A DNA stretch of 64,000 bases from Gnetum montanum (taxonomy: Eukaryota; Streptophyta; Gnetopsida; Gnetales; Gnetaceae): the NCBI GenBank assembly GCA_015680685.1, contig MNCI01006657.1:195866-259865 (forward strand). Direction: 5' to 3'. Positions 11,607-24,055 of this stretch are shown here, piece after piece. A program made the translations under genes and the position numbers. Position 1 is the stretch's first letter, and the number at the start of each line of letters is the position of its first letter. The notes beneath the pieces were generated by a model. The model was not told the origin of the DNA, searched no databases, and saw only the letters and a program-made list of their open reading frames with translations.

Positions 11607-13336
11607 TCACTCTCCATGGTTGTGTTCATTGGGCTGGATTGTTGTTAGAGTGTGAGTTGGTGGCCCTGATGAAGTTACATGAGGCGTTGGGTTCGAAGGT
11701 AAGGGTGCACCACAGTGTGGGACTTGTGCTGAGTTGGAAGATGCAGTGGCCTCGGAATTATGTTGTCCTTTCTTAGGGCCATGTTTAAAGAAAGGATGCT
11801 TTTGATGTTGAGGAGGCTTTGCATTGTTGTTAGTAGTAGTAGCACAAGTGTTGTTCGTGGGTTGTTGTGGTGGTGTAGGCACCTTAGGAACAGTTGGTGG
11901 CAATGTATAAGGAGGAAAAGGATGAGAATGTTGAAAGTTAGAAGGAGTATAAGATGCACAAGGTGGTGTTTGTGTTGGAGGTATGGGCTGATAGTATTGT
12001 GGTGAGATAAAGTGAGGTGGCCTAGTTGGAGAAACAAGATGTTGAACATGATAAGCATTTGGATTCGGATGATATGAAGGATGTCTCCAGTCTAAGGGTG
12101 GTATCCCCCACAACTAGGATTGTTGCCACTATGATCGAACACAGTATCTCTGTACAAACTCTGGATGCAACGTGTTTCCCCAATGCTCATATAAATGTAA
12201 CAAGATTGGGCATTGGCCTTTGGGCCGATCGTATAGGAATATGTTACATTCATACGTATGATTGGTAGTTGAGCTCTTATTTTCCTTATCCTTCTTTCCA
12301 ATTGTCTACTATTTCATCCTGCTTCTTGGGTTGTCAAAACTCTATCTCCAATGATGTTGATATATTCTCCACACTTTTTATTCATCCATTCCAACATTTT
12401 ATTGATCTTTTCCTCAGCTTCTTCTAATGTTTGTTGTATTGGAAAAGATGATTTTTCCACCTCGAGATTGGTTGATTTCTCCTTTTTATGATCATGGACC
12501 CTTGTTAAGTTGAGATTTTGGTCCTGTTGATGTTTTTCAACATTCTCCCATCTAGCCAATTCTCCTTCTTCTTTTGCTACCCACTTAATAAGCTCTTGGA
12601 TTTGGTGGGTCCATAGTTTGTATAGTTGACCTTGGGCATACATTCCTAAGGTCTCTCTTGTTTCATTACATAGCCCATCAATGATATGGTACATTAGCCT
12701 TTCCTCGGAAAACCCATGGCCTGGACAGTTGTTTAACAATGCATAATATCTTTCTAAGGCCATGTCCAAGGGTTCATGTTGTACTTGTTTCCATCCTTGG
12801 ATTTGTTTCCTCAAGGCTGACACTCTTGCATAGGTTTGACATTTTTTGTTAAAGACTTATACCATTGTTGAGCAACATCATATTGAATTTGGTTTTAAAG
12901 ATCTATACCATACTTTTTCTTGGCCAACAAGTGTCAAGGGAAATAGCTTAAGTTTTTGCTAGCCATTATTAATGTTATTCCATGTGCAGGCATCATAGAA
13001 GGCTTGTAAATGTTGATGCGGATCTAAGTCATAGCCTCCTGAAAACTTAGGAAAGTTGTTTAAATAGAGTCTGGCTAGATGGCTCTCTTTATGATGCCTA
13101 CCTGAGATTCGAACAACCTCCTGTATTTGTGTTAGGCTTGTAGTGGCCAATGGGGGTTCATTGTCATCTTGTAAGTTATGCTTTCATGTGTTGGGATGAC
13201 GTTGCTTTCGTTCATGTTTATAAGAAACTCCCACTTCAGGTTGTATACTCTAATCTTCATCATCATATAGTTCATTGGTTCTCCAATGAACTTCCTCACT
13301 AAGTGTGGCATTATCATGCTCTTGTAGGAGAGGCAT
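11607..13336 (-). pseudogene. E1 gag (frameshifted)
   Basis: Capsid/nucleocapsid-like protein of the element. ATG at 13336 (MPLLQEHDNA) follows a 113-bp leader after the PBS. Recognisable parts: FPKFSGGYDLDPHQHLQAFY near 13050, the gag core (12823-12314) with LERYYALLNNCPGHGF as in Athila gag, a diverged Cys/His segment (about 12230-12100), and a Pro/His/Thr-rich C-terminus ending at 11607 in another frame. A TAG interrupts the N-terminal part, a stop lies near 12314, and a frameshift separates the core from the tail. About 575 codons. Confidence 0.75.
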
Positions 13337-13448
13337 TGTTGTGTGTGAATTTATGTGACTTTTTATAATTACTTCTACTTAAGAGATATATCGTTAAGTT
13401 CTTTACAGCGACCTTATATGATATAACTAATCTAGATAACTAGCACTG

Positions 13449-13467
13449 TCCCCGGCAATGGTGCCAA
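13449..13467 (-). other. E1 primer-binding site (tRNA-Asp)
   Basis: Element orientation TGGCACCATTGCCGGGGA follows the 5' LTR end by one base. It equals the complement of the plant tRNA-Asp(GUC) 3' end except for two G-to-A changes at CpG sites. Athila/TAT elements commonly use this tRNA. Confidence 0.85.
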
Positions 13468-14304
13468 TGATGAGTGGTGAGGTACCCCTACACTCAACCA
13501 TACGAATACAAGCATTCTCACGCGTGATCTGGTTGAACTCCATAGATGGACTAGTTGTGGCACCTAGATAGTTATCCTTAGGTCACAGTTCGTTGTCTTC
13601 CCACCTAGACTAGTATTATATTTGTCACGTATGGTTTAGTCTAGAGTGAGGTGTATGATGTGGTTCCTAATCTAATGCTACTCCTAAAGGAAAATGGAAA
13701 GTGATATTAAATTAACTAATCTAGGAGAGAGAGGGTAAGAGAATCTAATCTAGCCTAAGTGAGATGAGCATCCGTTCCTTGATCATCCATACACATCTTG
13801 GACTTTATCCACAACTAACACTGGGATTACCAAGTGCAGATCCCAGGTACACCACTGGGCTACCAAGTAGTTACACTTAAATGCTCGTAATCAAGTCGTA
13901 CTCATTTCGCATTCTAGGAGATAAGGGTGAGAGAGACTAATTAGGAAAATAGTAAATAATAATTAAATAAATAAATAAATAACAAAGTGAATGTTGCAAT
14001 GATGAAGTAATCTTGATCTTTATTGCCGGTCATGTGGGTGTCCAAGTACATCACACTTGAATAAAGGATGTCATTCAATTACATTCACCACACTGCAAGC
14101 AAACACTAGAAATAATCTATCTCTAGAGGGATCAAACTGCTAGAGCTTCGCTACAATCTGACTCCTAATGTTGAACAAGGAAGAGCCACTTCGTATTTAT
14201 AGACAGTGCGGCAGACTGTGATATCACGTACGTGATATCGTAGGGAAAGACACGATATCGCGGGGGATGCGATAGCACGACGAACGTGATACCGTATCCC
14301 ATCA
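13468..14304 (-). repeat. E1 5' LTR
   Basis: 837 bp, same length as its partner at 5872-6708. TATA box at 14194-14202 (minus) and palindrome motifs at 14216-14304. Target-site 5-mer ATGAT follows at 14305-14309. Confidence 0.9.
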
Positions 14305-14309
14305 ATGAT

Positions 14310-15176
14310 ACAAATCAAGATTTTTATGGACCAAAAATAGGATGAGATCTCAAAGGATCTCAAAATAATCAACAAGTTCATGTAAAGAGGGATAAGAGTT
14401 AATGAGGTGGTGCTTCAATGGATCATGACCCAAAGCCATAGTGTTCATCCTACTAAGAGAGGTCCTCAGAGAGTTGGTAGATGAGTGAAATCCTAAACTA
14501 TTAGAGTGGTTGTGCCCAGGCTCAAATCTAGGTCTTCAACCTAAAAAATGAGTACCTTAGCATCACTCCAAATGATGGTACTAAAGGTGGTGCCTCAATG
14601 GATGAACAAAATTCATGGCATACTTGGAGTACCCCAAATGAAAGACCTTGAGGACCTAAATCAAGTTTATGTTGACAAGGTCTATGATAGAGTAGTAGGA
14701 CTAGAACAACATCATTGTAATAATAGCTTAAATGAAGTCTTGAAGGTGATGCAAAGATGGGCAGCAATGACTAAAATTATGAAGAAGGTTATTAAGGGCA
14801 TAATGACTAGTGTTAATAACTGTCATGAAGAAATAAAAGCCAATGTTTTATTTTTAAGAACTATTCATGGTGATTATGGCTATTGAAGACAATAATGAGA
14901 GGTTATGGGTCCATTGAGAAACTACTTATATATAGAGACTTTATAGTTACAATACTAATAGGCATAAATGAGGTAGCTATGAAAGATTAATGATAGAAGA
15001 GGGAGAAAAAAAGAAAAGAGGAGAAAGTACATAAGGATATAGAGCAAGAAAAATCTAAATTTTTTGCAATTCTTCCAATGTAACACATTATACTTGTTAT
15101 TATCTAAAATTAATACATAGTTTCATTTCAGCAAGACTTTATTCCAAGTTTGTTCTTTTATCTAATTTATTGTTGT
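14310..15176. other. Intergenic DNA with one unrecognised 112-codon ORF (14548-14886, +)
   Basis: The ORF is Met/Val/Leu-rich with a possible helical C-terminal half. The sequence before and after it also reads partly as decayed coding DNA, so a transposon remnant is more likely than a gene. I recognise no domain. Confidence 0.25.
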
Positions 15177-15444
15177 CTTTTTAAAGTTTACTCTTTAACA
15201 ATTCAATTCTCTTCTTTCAAAAAAATGGGTTTTATCATTTAAGAGGAATCATCTTAATTGAACATCCTAAAGCTTTATGGTTCCCTTGTTTGATAGCCCA
15301 AGTATAAGTAGTAATATTTCTTTTAAAGCTTATTGTAAAATAAGTCTTTTTTCTCATTACAAAAGAATTATTTCCCTCATTTTAGAGAAACCTTTTCAAT
15401 TGGACATCCTAAAACTTCATGGTTCTATTGTTTGATAGCACTAG

Positions 15445-16473
15445 TGATAAGCAGTGAGGTACCCCTATGCTCAACCATACAAATTCAAGCGTTTCACACA
15501 CGATCTGGTCGAATTCCAAGGACTAAGTGCTTATGCACCCTTGTGGAACAAGGATGGGTTGGTTAATCATTGTCTTCCCAAGCTTACCTGTATGTCACGA
15601 TTCTATGGTTAAGTAAGCTTGAGGCATATGATTTTTATAGCTTTTATGTTTTTATGTCCTGCGTTAATAGGGAAGGAGAGAGGTAACTAAGTGACTAATT
15701 TAACTTAACTACTCATTAACTAAGTTCTAACTAATCCTAACACCAACATTTGTTCCCACTTTCCGTACACATCATGAACCAGTGCAACACTACCGAGATT
15801 ACCAAATGCTAATCGTTACTAGGTTACCAAGCATTACACGCATTCTTGATGTGGTCATGCTTGTGTAATTTAACGATTTGCTTAATTGATCAAAATGAAT
15901 TTCTATGCTAATAATATAAATGTAAAGTGCATAAAATAAAATAAAATAAAATAAATGCATAAGAAAATAAAGTAAAAGAAATGCGTAAGAAAAAAAATCT
16001 CAAGTGCTGCAAAGATGAATCAAAGAAATCATCTTTATTGCCATACACAAGGTGTGCTTGGGTATACAATGCTTGAATAAAGATCTATCCATACTTAGAC
16101 CTCCTACTGCAAGCACTTGGAAAATACTCTAACTTTCAAACAGACTACAAGAGTTTCGCTACTTGACTGCTAAAAGACTTCTCTCCAATTGTGTGCCTGG
16201 GCACTGTATTTATAGACTTGGGAGCAACTACTCTAATAAGTAGAGTAACTGCTCTAATAATTAGAATAATTGCTAAAGCAACCGCTAGAGTAACCACTCT
16301 AATAATTAGAATAACTACTATAGTAACCACTCTAATAATTAGAGTAAATGCTAGAGTAACCACTAGAGTAACCGCTAAAGTAACCACTCTAATAATTAGA
16401 GTAACTACTAGAATAACCACTAGAGTAACCACTTTAATTGCTAGAGTAACTGCTCGAGTAACCGCTCTCAACA
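15445..16473 (-). mobile_element. Solo LTR (1029 bp) with perfect ACTAG target duplication
   Basis: Element orientation TGTTGAGAGC...CTTATCA. Flanks are ACTAG at 15440-15444 and ACTAG at 16474-16478. It shares the ACCCCTATGCTCAACCATAC block of the other LTRs but has no internal region or partner LTR, so it arose by LTR-LTR recombination. TATA box on the minus strand at about 16206-16216. Confidence 0.88.
16223..16473 (-). repeat. Decamer array upstream of the solo-LTR TATA box
   Basis: About 25 copies of a 10-bp word, mainly AGAGTAACCA alternating with CTCTAATAAT and variants. Neighbouring GAGT and ACTC half-sites give many small dyads. It occupies the LTR segment where other families carry their palindromes. 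Confidence 0.85.
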
Positions 16474-16640
16474 ACTAGGATTACTAATCGTTCTTTTAAA
16501 GCTTGATCTTTAACAAGTTGATTCTTTGATTTCAAAGAAATCATTTTTCTTGTTTCAAAGAAATTGTCTCCATATGAAAATAGCCCTTTGGGAGGAAATC
16601 TAGCATAAAAAAAAAGTCTTAAAAAAATTTTCAAGATGAA

Positions 16641-17734
16641 AAGGAATGATGCTTTCTCAGGCTAGAAGACTATAACTAATTCATTCTATGCATAATGACA
16701 TATATGAAAGCCCTTAAGTAGAAGGATGCAAAATATGTATATGGTAGTTTTTTATGTCACAATGAATCTAACATTATTTCAGCATATCTTACATCACAAA
16801 GTTTTAAAAATTTGCATCTTGGTTTCAACAACATATCCACATAACTAAAGATCTATGTTTATTGGAATCAATCCCAAGGATACAATCTTAAAAGTGCATA
16901 CTAAACATTGCTTCTAGAAGCATCTGACAAGCCTAAATTTTATTGGTGAAAAAATGCATTAATTCCTAGACATAAGGCATTCTTTAATAAGTGTCTTAAA
17001 GGTAAGATTCTAGTAAAAGTTTTTTGTACCAATGTAGTGTTATTAATAATGATTGTTATCCACATTATGGCTTGAGCATAGAATCTTCTTCCAATGTCCT
17101 ATAGTTTAATTATTCTTACACTACTTTCAATTGTTTATATATATTTCTATTATTGGAAATTTCACTTTGAAAGGAATGATTAAACAATGGACTTCCCAAA
17201 ACGGAATTTTTGTCACTTTCCTATAAAGAAGTATTTCTTGGTAAGTAAATAATAAAGCAGTATTTCAAGATATTTATCTCTCACCTCAATTCATCTTCTT
17301 CATTCCTTTACAATCTTGATCAAAAGCTACCTCTGGTGACATTCTAAAATCTTGACAATGAAAGGAATAAGCATCCCGGTTCCTTATTTTATTTTCTCCA
17401 TGTCTCTTTAATTTTTTTGTATCATTATATTAGATATAAATTGTTGATCTTTGTATTAAGAGGGAAAAGAAATTCAAGTTGTTGAATGCTATCAATAGGA
17501 TGTAATTTTCTAAAAAATGTGGGTATAGAAATGAATAGTTGGGGATGTTAAAACCAAAACTATTTGACTATATGTAACCAATGACATATAGCTAATACAA
17601 TACTTTTTGTACAACATAAGAACATAATAGTATCTTAAATCAACATATCCATTATGATGAAGTAACATATGTTGTATGTCAAAAGGCTTAATGCTAGTAA
17701 ACCCCTTATCTTGGAACTAATAAAATTGTATTAG
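16641..17734. other. AT-rich DNA, nothing recognised
   Basis: No open frame of note on either strand, no LTR signature, no RNA gene that I can see. Confidence 0.5.
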
Positions 17735-18146
17735 TTAGTATAATATCACATCTATGACATTGCATCTACGATGTTGCAAGGTAGGATGTTGTATCATAAA
17801 TGCAACATTTCAACTACAATAAATGCCTATAAATACAATTCAACTACTACATTTGTAGCATCATTTGGTTAGTAGGTAGCTAGACTCTATCAATTTCATT
17901 TTTCAATTTTTGTAATAGTCAACGAGTGCTCATAATGTTAATATAAGTCACTTGTATAATGTCTTATTTAACTGAATTGTACCTAAACATAATGCATGAA
18001 TGCCAATAAGATTGAGATTGATTCCCATTCATTGAAGCACTCTATCTTAGAATAGAAATTAATCTTAATGTAATTTCTTTTCTACATAATTAGCTTAATA
18101 TTTACTTTTCCTCATATATGGAATTCAGTAAAATGTGCATGAATTG
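17735..18146 (+). mobile_element. E0: plus-strand LTR, 5' part
   Basis: A GATGTTGCA-type motif cluster (17745-17815) precedes CCTATAAATAC (17826-17836). Sequence after it parallels the E4 LTR downstream of its TATA box (TATCAATTT, GAGTGCTC, then AGAATAGAAATTAAT). The match stops at 18146, where E2 begins, and resumes at 31090. The start is uncertain. The target duplication around E2 is not clear (AATTG versus ACTTA). Confidence 0.45.
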
Positions 18147-18996
18147 TGATGAGTGGAAAGTATACCCTATGCCCAACCATATGAATCACTAGTGTTTACT
18201 CAGCAATCCAGTTAAATTCCAAAGACTTTAGGCTTATAAGTACACTGTTTCTAGGAGGTGAAACTAACCATTACAATCATTGTCTTCCCAGTTCCACTTC
18301 TGAAGTGCAAGTCTATGGTTAAGTGTAACTAAGGCATATTAATTTTATCATTTTTATCTTTTATGGTTTAAGTCACCTAAGAACAAGAATGAAGAATAAA
18401 GTAATTAATTGCTTAGCTAATCTAATCTAATTACTAGCTAATATCTAACTAATCCTAACATAAGCATTTGTTCCCACTTGTCGTACACATCTTGAACACA
18501 TTATAATGCTACTAGGATACCAAACATTAAGCATTATTGGAATTACTAAGTGTCAAGTGTATGCTCAAAGTGGTTGTACTTATGTGTTACTATTAAATTG
18601 ATATGAATTGATTACTTAATTACTTAAAAACATTATGGTAAATTTCATGAATATTAAATGCATAAGGAATAATTAATCTAGTCCAAGTGTTGCAAGGTTT
18701 ATCAGAAAAGTTCATCTCTATTACTATCCACACTAAAGTGCTCAGGTACAATAGTGCTTGAATAAAGATTCATACACTCTTTGACTCCTACTATAGGCAC
18801 TCAAAAAAAATTCTAACTCTCAAATGAAAAAGAATTGTAAGTGATTCGCTATAACTATGAAAAGATTACCATAAATGTAATGGGTAGGTGCACATTTATA
18901 GGCAAAAACAAAATGCCCCATTAATGGGTCAAACCTTACGTCGATGGGATCACATTAATGAGGTCCTATGGACGTGGCCCAATGAATGACTCATCA
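18147..18996 (-). repeat. E2 3' LTR
   Basis: Window-left end TGATGAGTGG, right end ACTCATCA. TATA on minus strand at 18894-18902 (CCTATAAATG). Motifs with GATGGGATCACATTAATG and AATGAGGTCCTATGG lie at 18917-18996. Confidence 0.85.
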
Positions 18997-19224
18997 TACC
19001 ACCATGATTGAATGAAAATTTTTCCTTAAGTTCCTTACAACATTTGGGAAGGTATGGGATTATTGACTGACTATAGACACCCAAAACAAACACAACAAAA
19101 ACTAAGTACCAAAGTGTATGGTATACAATCATTACAAAATTTCAATGTTTAGGTAACAAAATTGAACACCCAGAAAAAATTGAAAAACATAAATCCTCAA
19201 ATGATGTGAAGATAATGAAGAAGT

Positions 19225-22073
19225 TTAAATGGTCCTAGAAGGTGTAGGCCCTTGAGGTTCTGAAGGATCTTCTCCTACTTCATGCGTAAGTAGTGATTGA
19301 GGTAATTATTATGGTTATCTTATAGTAGCTACAATTTTTGGTGGAAGAAGAAAGGTTTCTAATAGTTCCTTCATCTTCTCCTCCTTTCTTTAGGGATCAT
19401 TCAAGGTCCATGCAACTTTACCAAAGTGCGTCAAAATGGGAATATCCCATGAACAGGGCATTATTAGGAAAAACTCCTTCACATTCAAAAACCAGGTAGC
19501 AAACTATTTGCGTTCGATGTCAAATGCTCTAAGTGCATTCTACAGCTTCTAGTAGTCATTCATCCTTTTTATCAAGTTCTCATTAGTTGATCTTTGCTTG
19601 GTGAACTTCACCTTAGCAACCTCGAGTCTCACGTTTATTGTCTCAAGCTTCTACTTGGTCTCCTTTGGTGCTTAAACTTTTCCTCGTACAACAAGTATGA
19701 GTTGGCCCCAACTCTAACCATGACCTTCCAATAGTCAACATTGCTAGGTTTATGTAGCAAAGATTGGCAAGCTTCATGTATTTATCCATCTCCTCAATTT
19801 GCAACTCCTTTAGGTTGATTTCAACCTTGTTGTATGCATTCAACTCATTAAAGATAGGCTACCAGACATTGCCTCATTCCTTGAGTTGTTGGAGGGCCTC
19901 ATTGACTTTTACCTCTACTAAATGGATGTGATTTTCATTGATTTCTTTCTATAACCCCATCTGGTCCCTGTAGTGATTCTTCGCTCTTTCAAACTTCAAG
20001 GCCTCATTCTTCCAGCTAATAATCTCAATTGCATATTTTTTTCATAATGCATGGACTTCCTCCATGGAGAGGTTGTGGTTTTCTGTAGCCAGTCTCCTTA
20101 ATTTTGTGTTCACCTTGGCTAGATGCTCTTGCTATTGATTGAAAAATTCTATCATCTACTACTTCTATGCATCAACATTCTGTAGGCAATGGTTTTCTAT
20201 GGTCGGGATCTCATTCTCATGATGAGTCTAAACCAAGTCCTTTTGAATGTTATGCATGGTGTTATTAGCTAAGGATTGGTCAACGATCATCATCTCCTTG
20301 GCATTTTCAACCTCTTTGAGATACTTTTGAAGCTACTAGAAATCTTCATCTCTTATGATTGCTTGGTTGAAAAATGCAAGATTAGCAAGGTAGGCTTTCA
20401 AATTGGCAACTTTCACAACCAAGTGTTGGTTTCTAGACTTGGCTATTTCAACTTACTTCTCCATTATGATGCACTTTCCTCTTGATTCTAGTAGCTCTAA
20501 CTAGATTATATTGATGGTATTCATAAGGTCAAAGAAATTTGAAATCGATTGCCCAGTTTCCCACCAATTGGTCTAGCAATTCTTCATGTTGGGTTACACT
20601 TAATCTACCACTAAGAGTTCTTATAGATGTTTGCACATCTCTAAGTGTAGAAACATCTAGTATAGATGTCATAGGTGCATTGAGTGCTGTGACCACTTTG
20701 TTAGCAACCACTTTGACCATCGTCTCCTTCCCATGGTCCTGCATCACCAAGAGAGTTACCCCTTCACCCTCCTTCAGACACATTGAAAAGGTAGTGGCAT
20801 TCCTAGAGATTTTTGGAAATTGCTACTATTGTAAGAAGGATATCATTACCTCTTTAGCACTTGGATTTAACCTTGCCGGTGCCTACATTCATTGGGCTAA
20901 GAATATTAACACCTCACCTTCCATCTAACTGATGATTTCATTAAGGTGGCTCATTGCCAGTTTGTACATAGATGGATCACCACCACTCATTTTTGCTTAT
21001 TGCTACTACTATTGCAAGTGCTACTCTTAGAGTTCATGCATGTTCTTAATGGCAACATAGATCTTTGGCATTATTTTATGAGTTGGTGGTTGAGGTGATG
21101 GTTACTACTCCTCTTGTTAGATCACTTTTTCAGGTACTTTGTCCTTCATCATTTCCATCCAAGAGGTGATTGGCGCATGTTGAAAAGCGATGTTTGTGTA
21201 GCATGCTATGCCTCCCCTCTTGCATAATTTTCTAATGAGACACAAAAAGGAAAGTACCTTCCTTTCACATTCATTCTTCTTGAATCACATCTCTATATCA
21301 AGATTTATCAACTATGGAAGGTTAACCCAAAATATTTTACTTAGAGTGGCACATGCATGGGAGAAGAAGGCTATGAATTTTCTTAGCATCATCATTGGAT
21401 TGAGGTGAAAGGCTAAAATCTTGAAGTATGCATGTTCCACTATGATGAGTGCACCAAATTTCTTGTGATCAACTCCATAGCTGCATTGCATTCATTCCTA
21501 CTTGATGCCAAGATTTACCTATGTTTGAATTTCTATAAGATTGACCCCAGTCTCAAGCAACCCAAGGATCTCTGAAATTGCTTTCATTAAGTAGGACATA
21601 GAAATGTTCTTGATTTTGACCATTGAACCTACCTACCTATTTTTCCAAAATAGGTAGGTCTCTCCCATGTCTCGCTCCATGCTCGAAGTGATAATGGGCC
21701 ACATGGGAGAGTTTTACAATTAGATCTTGACTTTTGCAGAAGCAAACTCCAAGAAAAATCCAAAGTTTAACTCTTGGAACACATATTTCTAACCCTTCTT
21801 AAATTTAATTTAATTAAGATAGGCATCCATCAAGGTGACCTCAAGGCTTGGTCTTAGCCCTGGTGCCTCATCTTAGTGTGATTGTTCAGTTGTGGCTGCT
21901 ACTTCGGGAATCTGTTTGAAAAATTCCACTTCAAGCTCCTTCCAAACAGGTCCCATTGCATGGGTATTAGCTACTTGTTCCTAGGGCTATTCTTGGCCCC
22001 TTCCTATTCTCTACTATTTTTCCCTTAGTTGGGATGATCCTCCCTACTGCGTGTGCTTTCCCTTTGGTGTCAT
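19225..22073 (-). pseudogene. E2 ORF2 (broken)
   Basis: Homologue of E1 ORF2. ATG at 22073 (MTPKGKHTQ). The central motif SFLCLIRKLC with CYTN sits near 21200-21270. The coiled-coil region covers about 20930-19650 and includes KYMKLANLCYINLAMLT, the counterpart of E1 EYMDLANLRYANLAMLT. The C-terminal module FFLIMPCSWDIP lies near 19460-19500, with the stop at 19225-19227. About 950 codons with several TAG/TGA stops and frame changes. It lies downstream of integrase on the same strand, the env-like position of Athila elements. Confidence 0.65.
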
Positions 22074-22517
22074 TTATTGTCACAACATAACCAGGTATTA
22101 GCATACAATGTGTAACTTATAACTTTTAGGTACCTTATCTCGTTGGACAATTACACTTTGGCTAAGTTATAACCATGGTAGATTCAATATTTTAATATTA
22201 TTTTAATATTTTTTAACTTAAAAGGTTACCAAAGTTTGTTGGAACCATTTAACTTATTCAAATTAATGTTTTGATGTTAATTTCTTAGTTAAACCTTTAT
22301 GGGAGTTAGAAAATTTTCAAAAAAATTTCCATCAAAAACCTAAGGTTTGTGGCCCCCACAACAAATAGCTTACCTATGGTAGTTGCAAGATTGAATAATG
22401 GGATGAATCAAATAAATGGTTTGGAAGTTATGGCTCTTGGAAGGTTCTAGGCTCTGAAAAATTCAAAAACTTCCACTTATTTGAGCACAAATGTGAAAAA
22501 TTGCTAAGGATCACAAT

Positions 22518-22591
22518 GTATATATAGACTATTTATCTTGTGTTGATGGGATCTTGTCTATGCATCCCCTTCTTCAATGAGGTCTATGGAG
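22518..22591 (-). promoter_or_regulatory. Candidate internal promoter of E2 ORF2
   Basis: Minus-strand TATA box CTATATATAC (22518-22528). Upstream, on the plus strand, TTGATGGGATC (22543-22553) and CAATGAGGTCTATGG (22575-22589) repeat the words of E2's own LTR (GATGGGATCACATTAATG, AATGAGGTCCTATGG). About 450 bp upstream of the ORF2 ATG. Confidence 0.58.
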
Positions 22592-24055
22592 AAAATTTTT
22601 CACATTTAAATTTTGAAAAAATAGAAGGAGCTTCATCATGAAATTAGGGTCCTTAGAGAGCCAAAAAAGCCATGAACATGATGAAATACTTGAAGAGGGC
22701 TTGATATGCACAAAATTGGAGTTTTAATTGGGAGCATAAGATTTTGTTGGAAAAATGTCATTAAGGAGTGCATGACTGGATGCAACCAATGGAGAATGTG
22801 GAAGATTTTATTACAAAAATGCCAAAGGATAAGGAACTTAACTAGCCCAACCAAGAGAAATGCAAGTGGATCCTCCCTATAGCAAGATCATGTCCTTTTT
22901 TCCCTTGCATATCCTTAAATCAAGTAGTACATGGATCCCACAGTTGATTAATGGTTCTGAAAAGTTAAGGACCTTATCTAGAAGAATCTACCTAAGAATT
23001 TTGACACGTCAAACAAAGACATTGAACAATAGCAGTGAGGTGTAAAGTGGAAAGCATTGATGGATGAGAGGAAAGGTGGAATGGAGTTCTGAATCATGGT
23101 CACATGAAGTTCCTTGTGAGGTTTATGGTTAAATGACCCAATAAAGTTCATCCTTAGTCTAGATCAAAACCAACAATTTTTAGTGACTTTGCATCAATAC
23201 TCTAAGATTTACACATCTCCTCAAGACATAAGAATGCTCCCATAGATCAATCACCATTCCTTATTGAGAAGAAAAGAGAAGAAGGAGGTGAGAAAAGGAC
23301 ATAGTTAGAGGAGACTTTTAGGCATGGGTAACATGTCTTTCTAGTCTCATAACTAGTACTTGTAACCTATTATTTAGTCTCAGGTATGTGTTTTAAATTC
23401 CCATCATTTTTTCTTATATATTTTTATGAATTTTTAGATGGAAACCATACCATGCAAAGACTTTAGCTTCCTATTATTGGTTGATAGTTCAATGGTAAGA
23501 AATCCATTAAAACATTCATGCACTTAAGAGAGTAGAAAAGTATAACAAGCATCGGGGCCCCCTTGAAGTCACACCCTTCTCAATCCATTTAATCTTTCTT
23601 GAGTTTGGAAACTACCGAGGTCACAAGTTCATTATAGTTTTATTAATTAAAGGGACCTCATATTTCTAGAACAAGGAAGACCATAGAGTGCTATGAATCA
23701 ATGGATGACATGAACTCACTGTCTATTCCATGAAAAAGAAACTTTTTCTTAGTTATCAATATCAAAATTCAAAGAGAGAAACCAAACATTAGTAATCAAA
23801 AACATTAAGTACAAACTATCATTAGCAAACAGCTATAGCATCACTATGTCCTACTGGCAATAAAGAAAAACAAAGTAATTTATTAAAAAACATAAGAAAA
23901 ATACACATACTAAAACAAAGTAAAGTATAAAAGAAATTGTAAAATATCCAAGAAAGATAAAATGTATTAACAATGTTGGAAAACAAAAAATGATATAAAA
24001 TAAAAAGTGTAAAAATAAAAATGTGTAAAACAAAAATGTATAAAAGCTAAGGAGC
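22592..24055 (-). other. E2 post-integrase spacer
   Basis: Non-coding. Contains the shared block (22863-22884), the GGGTAACATGTCTTTCTAG block (about 23326-23344) and an A/T-rich run (23860-24040) matching the T-rich run after integrase in E4 and E6. Confidence 0.6.

Larger units (their letters stand above)
5872..14304 (-). mobile_element. E1: complete pol-less Athila-type LTR retrotransposon
   Basis: Two 837-bp LTRs (5872-6708, 13468-14304) bracket a PBS complementary to tRNA-Asp, gag, a spacer with an assembly gap, ORF2 and a PPT. Flanking 5-mers are GTGAT (5867-5871) and ATGAT (14305-14309), a target duplication with one G/A change. No protease, RT, RNase H or integrase is visible: gag is followed directly by the spacer that in E2 and E4 lies after integrase. 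E1 is thus non-autonomous and would need pol from relatives such as E2. By my reading the LTRs differ at roughly 9% of the first ~400 bases, mostly transitions, so the insertion is old. The 233-bp N run could not hold pol. Confidence 0.88.
15177..16640 (+). repeat. Diverged ~140-bp tandem repeat interrupted by a solo LTR
   Basis: Units begin with a TTTTAAAG-type block at about 15178, 15320 and 16493. Between them CATCCTAAAGCTTTATGG and GTTTGATAGC recur (15267-15295; 15406-15438). Subtracting the inserted LTR and one target copy (1034 bp), the unit spacing stays near 140 bp. Confidence 0.65.

Noticed and set aside
15445-16473. CRISPR-like look of the regularly repeated words
   Set aside because: Units are 10 bp with no unique spacers, inside a plant LTR with target duplication.
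16145-16478. Open frames of 95-109 residues rich in Val, Thr and Ile on both strands
   Set aside because: They are translations of the decamer array in the solo LTR, which lacks stops by composition.
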